The notes under the pieces: model-generated
The model's database searches: none
The model's input: the letters and a program-made list of their open reading frames with translations, nothing else
Told to the model about the DNA's origin: nothing
Translations under genes and position numbers: made by a program
Assembly: GCF_003202405.1 (NCBI RefSeq)
Contig: NZ_QJHL01000009.1
Span: forward strand, 46,978 to 110,977
Length of the DNA stretch: 64,000 nt
Origin: Flavobacterium hydrophilum
GTDB taxonomy: Bacteria; Bacteroidota; Bacteroidia; Flavobacteriales; Flavobacteriaceae
Direction of reading: 5' to 3'
In this document: positions 62,191 to 64,000 of the stretch, one piece after another
How the letters are laid out: each line of letters begins with the position of its first letter
Position numbering within the stretch: position 1 is the first letter of the stretch

Positions 62191-62241
62191 AAATTCTAAT
62201 TAGATGCGTTATGAAATTAGAATTTGGAATTTAAAATTGAG
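62191..62241. repeat. GGAATTTGGAATTT-type intergenic element, copy 5
   Basis: AAATTCTAAT (62191) is answered by ATTAGAATTTGGAATTT (to about 62232), between yqeY and tRNA-Arg, forming an imperfect hairpin. Confidence 0.5.
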
Positions 62242-62255
62242 TATTAATATTAATT

Positions 62256-62329
62256 GACCACGTAGTTCAACTGGATAGAATATCAGATTTCGGCTCTGAG
62301 GGTTGGGGGTTCGAACCCCTCCGTGGTCA
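62256..62329 (+). tRNA. tRNA-Arg (anticodon TCG)
   Basis: 74 nt. The acceptor GACCACG pairs with CGTGGTC, the anticodon stem TCAGA/TCTGA holds loop TTTCGGC giving TCG, and the T arm has GGTTCGAACC. CCA is not encoded. No clear -7 box sits directly upstream, so it may be transcribed with yqeY. A terminator follows. Confidence 0.95.
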
Positions 62330-62340
62330 CTTTAGAATTT

Positions 62341-62376
62341 AAAAGCCTGAGAATATTGTTCTCAGGCTTTTTTTGT
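62341..62376 (+). terminator. terminator after tRNA-Arg
   Basis: AAGCCTGAGAA pairs with TTCTCAGGCTT over a TATTG loop, with seven T following. Confidence 0.9.
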
Positions 62377-62558
62377 AGTTCGAAAATGATTGTCGAGTTT
62401 TTTTGCAATGTCAGTGTTTGTATCAGGTTTAGTTCTAGCTCCGTCAAGGATCTAAAATTCTGGAATAATTTTTTATTTGCATATTGAAAATAAAGTTATT
62501 AGTTCGTTTTGTTAAATAATAATAGTTTTTGGAAGATAAACTTTGTAAATAATTAAAA

Positions 62559-63071
62559 ATGGAAATTGCATTTAATCATAATTTTTATGTGAGGAATATG
62601 GATGAAAATTTCAATTACGATTTCATAGAGAATCAAAATCATGATAAATTAACAAATTGCTATTATCCAAAAACTATTAAAGATTTATTCATGATTGAAA
62701 AAGGAAATGAAATTGAAAATTTGGAATTTAATTTATAATAATGTTGATAAAATTGTAGTTTACAAAAAGATATATCATATACGATTCATATTCTTGTTCC
62801 TAAAAGGAGAGATGTTGATTGAGGTGTTGATAATTTAAATTTTATATCTAATAATATTATGGATAAGATAGTATTAGATGATTTTAAAATATTGGATCAT
62901 GCTGGTATTAAAACTTCACTAATATTGAAGGTTATTTTATTCAGAGTATAATTTTAGGGATAAAAAAATACTAAAGAAATTCCGATAGTTTAAAAGCTAA
63001 GTTATTTTTATGGTTATCCTTTTGATAAAATAAATGATAAATAAAAATTAGAAGAAGGGCTTGTTAATTAA
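62559..63071 (+). pseudogene. decayed gene of unknown family
   Basis: A stretch that reads as one ~170-codon protein only after several repairs. The first segment is intact as a 59-codon ORF (62559-62738: MEIAFNHNFYVRN, then KTIKDLFMIEKG). It continues after shifts as NNVDKIVVYKK, DISYTIHILVPKRRDVD, GVDNLNFISNNIMDKIVLDD, FKILDHAGIK, NFTNIEGYFIQSIILGIK, TKEIPIV and KLSYFYGYPFDKINDK. The last three in-frame stops are one TGA and two TAA, where an original Arg or Gln codon (CGA, CAA) would fit. The other breaks are one-base changes in A runs. I do not recognise the family. It lies between tRNA-Arg and the rRNA leader. Confidence 0.65.
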
Positions 63072-63144
63072 CTTAAATATTATTGTTTAATTTTTTAAAT
63101 CTTCCAATAAATGGTTCTAATTCTGTACTGTCAAGTCACTTTGG

Positions 63145-63171
63145 AGGACAATCATTTTTGATTGTCTTTTT
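63145..63171 (+). terminator. short hairpin with T run after the decayed gene
   Basis: GACAATC (63147-63153) pairs with GATTGTC (63160-63166), followed by TTTTTAT. It may be the old terminator of the decayed gene. Confidence 0.6.
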
Positions 63172-63840
63172 ATAATATATTGATTTTAGTTGTTTAGCTG
63201 TGTTTTTGTAGGTCTTTGGTTAATTTGGTTTTTTAAATTGTTTCAATGATAATGTCAAAATGGATAGAAAAAAATAATTGTGTGTTCTGTATTCCTTGCT
63301 GGTGTTGTCCTCAATTCTGGATTAATCTTTCTTTTGGTTGTCCTTGATAATTTAAAACCTACAAGATTAAATTCATTTTTATTATTATCTCATTCATAAA
63401 AAGAGAAAAGTAAAATTATTTATGTTTATTTCTTTTCTCAATTTGTGGTACTGTGTTTGAATTTTATTACAATATATAAATGCCTACTCAAATTTTTCTC
63501 TTAACGATGTGTTAGCCTATTTGAGTGCGAATTCCCTCCTTTATAAATAAGACTTTGTATTTTTGTAAAATAGTATAGTGTGTTGTAAAGCTATTGTAAA
63601 GTTCAAAGTAATATGGTTTTTTATTATTTTTCGGCTCAAAGATAAAGAGGTTCCTGAAATATATTAAGAAGGAGTGTTTTGTGTGAGTGGTTTCTATGTT
63701 AATTACTTTAATATCGTATTTTTTTTAAAATTTCGCCTAATTGTAACTTGTAGTTGTTTTTTTTATTAAAAAGTTTTGTTTGTAAAAAGGGTTTTATCAG
63801 AGAGTTAAGGGAAATATTAAAAAAAAGGTTTAAATTATGC
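63172..63840. other. gene-free AT-rich region before the rRNA leader
   Basis: No ORF or RNA is recognised. Two weak inverted repeats are visible: GAGAAAAG (63403) with CTTTTCTC (63432-63439), and ACTCAAAT (63486-63493) with ATTTGAGT (63519-63526). No att-like copy of the tRNA-Arg 3' end is seen. Confidence 0.5.
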
Positions 63841-63852
63841 AATAAAAAGTCT

Positions 63853-64000
63853 TTGAAATGTAAATAGATGTGCTACTTTTGCACCCGCAACAGCGAAATG
63901 GTTCATGGAAATACTGGCAAGAAACAAGAATCAAATGAAAAGAAGTTTTCTAAAAAAAAGATTCAAAAAAGCTTGCGAGATTTGAAAATGCTTTTTACAT
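63853..64000 (+). promoter_or_regulatory. tandem promoters, probable leader of an rRNA operon
   Basis: A first promoter has TTG at 63853-63855 and TACTTTTG at 63874-63881 (18-nt spacer), followed by CACCCGCAACAGCG. A second starts with TTG at 63973-63975 and an incomplete TACAT at 63996-64000 cut by the window. Strong tandem promoters with this leader style are, as I recall, typical of flavobacterial 16S operons. The rRNA itself would begin beyond the window. Confidence 0.6.

Noticed and set aside
62341..64000. CRISPR array or integrated element behind tRNA-Arg
   Set aside because: No regular direct repeats, no integrase and no duplicate of the tRNA 3' end are present in the window.

Overview
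The window is a chromosomal segment of a Bacteroidota bacterium, almost certainly a Flavobacterium relative. The evidence is its AT-rich DNA, A-rich start regions without Shine-Dalgarno sequences, promoters with the Bacteroidota -7 box TAnnTTTG, gliding genes gldB and gldC, a type IX secretion plug protein, and a flavobacterial-style division and cell-wall (dcw) cluster. Most of it is housekeeping sequence. I see no prophage, CRISPR array, insertion sequence or intact defence island.

Layout. 1-8.3 kb: the 3' end of an alkaline phosphatase gene, pruA on the minus strand, then a compact four-gene DNA repair operon (MBL exonuclease, ATP-dependent ligase, Lhr-type helicase, PdeM phosphoesterase). 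8.3-15.2 kb, minus strand: apaG, the T9SS plug protein, a SNF2 ATPase, a methyltransferase, a GxxExxY gene bracketed by helically phased heptamer repeats in opposite orientations, and map. 15.4-21.5 kb: a DUF445 protein, gpmI, two convergent L,D-transpeptidases of different families, and a GNAT acetyltransferase. 21.6-22.6 kb: two identical tRNA-Gly genes and pepE. 22.8-27.8 kb: a translationally coupled operon of three related exported proteins plus a DUF6702 protein, followed by an M1 peptidase. 27.9-37.7 kb: tatA, a PAP2 phosphatase, a frameshifted PhyH dioxygenase, an O-methyltransferase, lipoproteins, a YceI protein, rlmN, a polyprenyl diphosphate synthase, and an ECF sigma factor with a likely anti-sigma partner and an outer-membrane barrel. 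37.8-45.1 kb: dnaG (zinc ligands replaced), an orphan response regulator, nadE, gldB-gldC, a lipoprotein, engB and an alpha/beta hydrolase.

45.4-61.5 kb is the dcw cluster: mraZ-rsmH-ftsL-ftsI-murE-mraY-murD-ftsW-murG-murC-ftsQ-ftsA-ftsZ, all on the plus strand. It starts with a promoter carrying 10-bp-spaced GTGG repeats, the likely MraZ operator. It covers lipid II synthesis and septum assembly, but murB, murF and ddl are absent from it. yqeY and tRNA-Arg(TCG) follow. The last 1.6 kb is mostly non-coding. It holds one badly decayed gene of unknown family and ends in tandem promoters that look like the leader of an rRNA operon beyond the window edge.

The least-explained items are the phased repeats around the GxxExxY gene, the exported-protein paralogue operon at 22.8-25.5 kb, the decayed gene at 62.6-63.1 kb, and several classes of intergenic palindrome.
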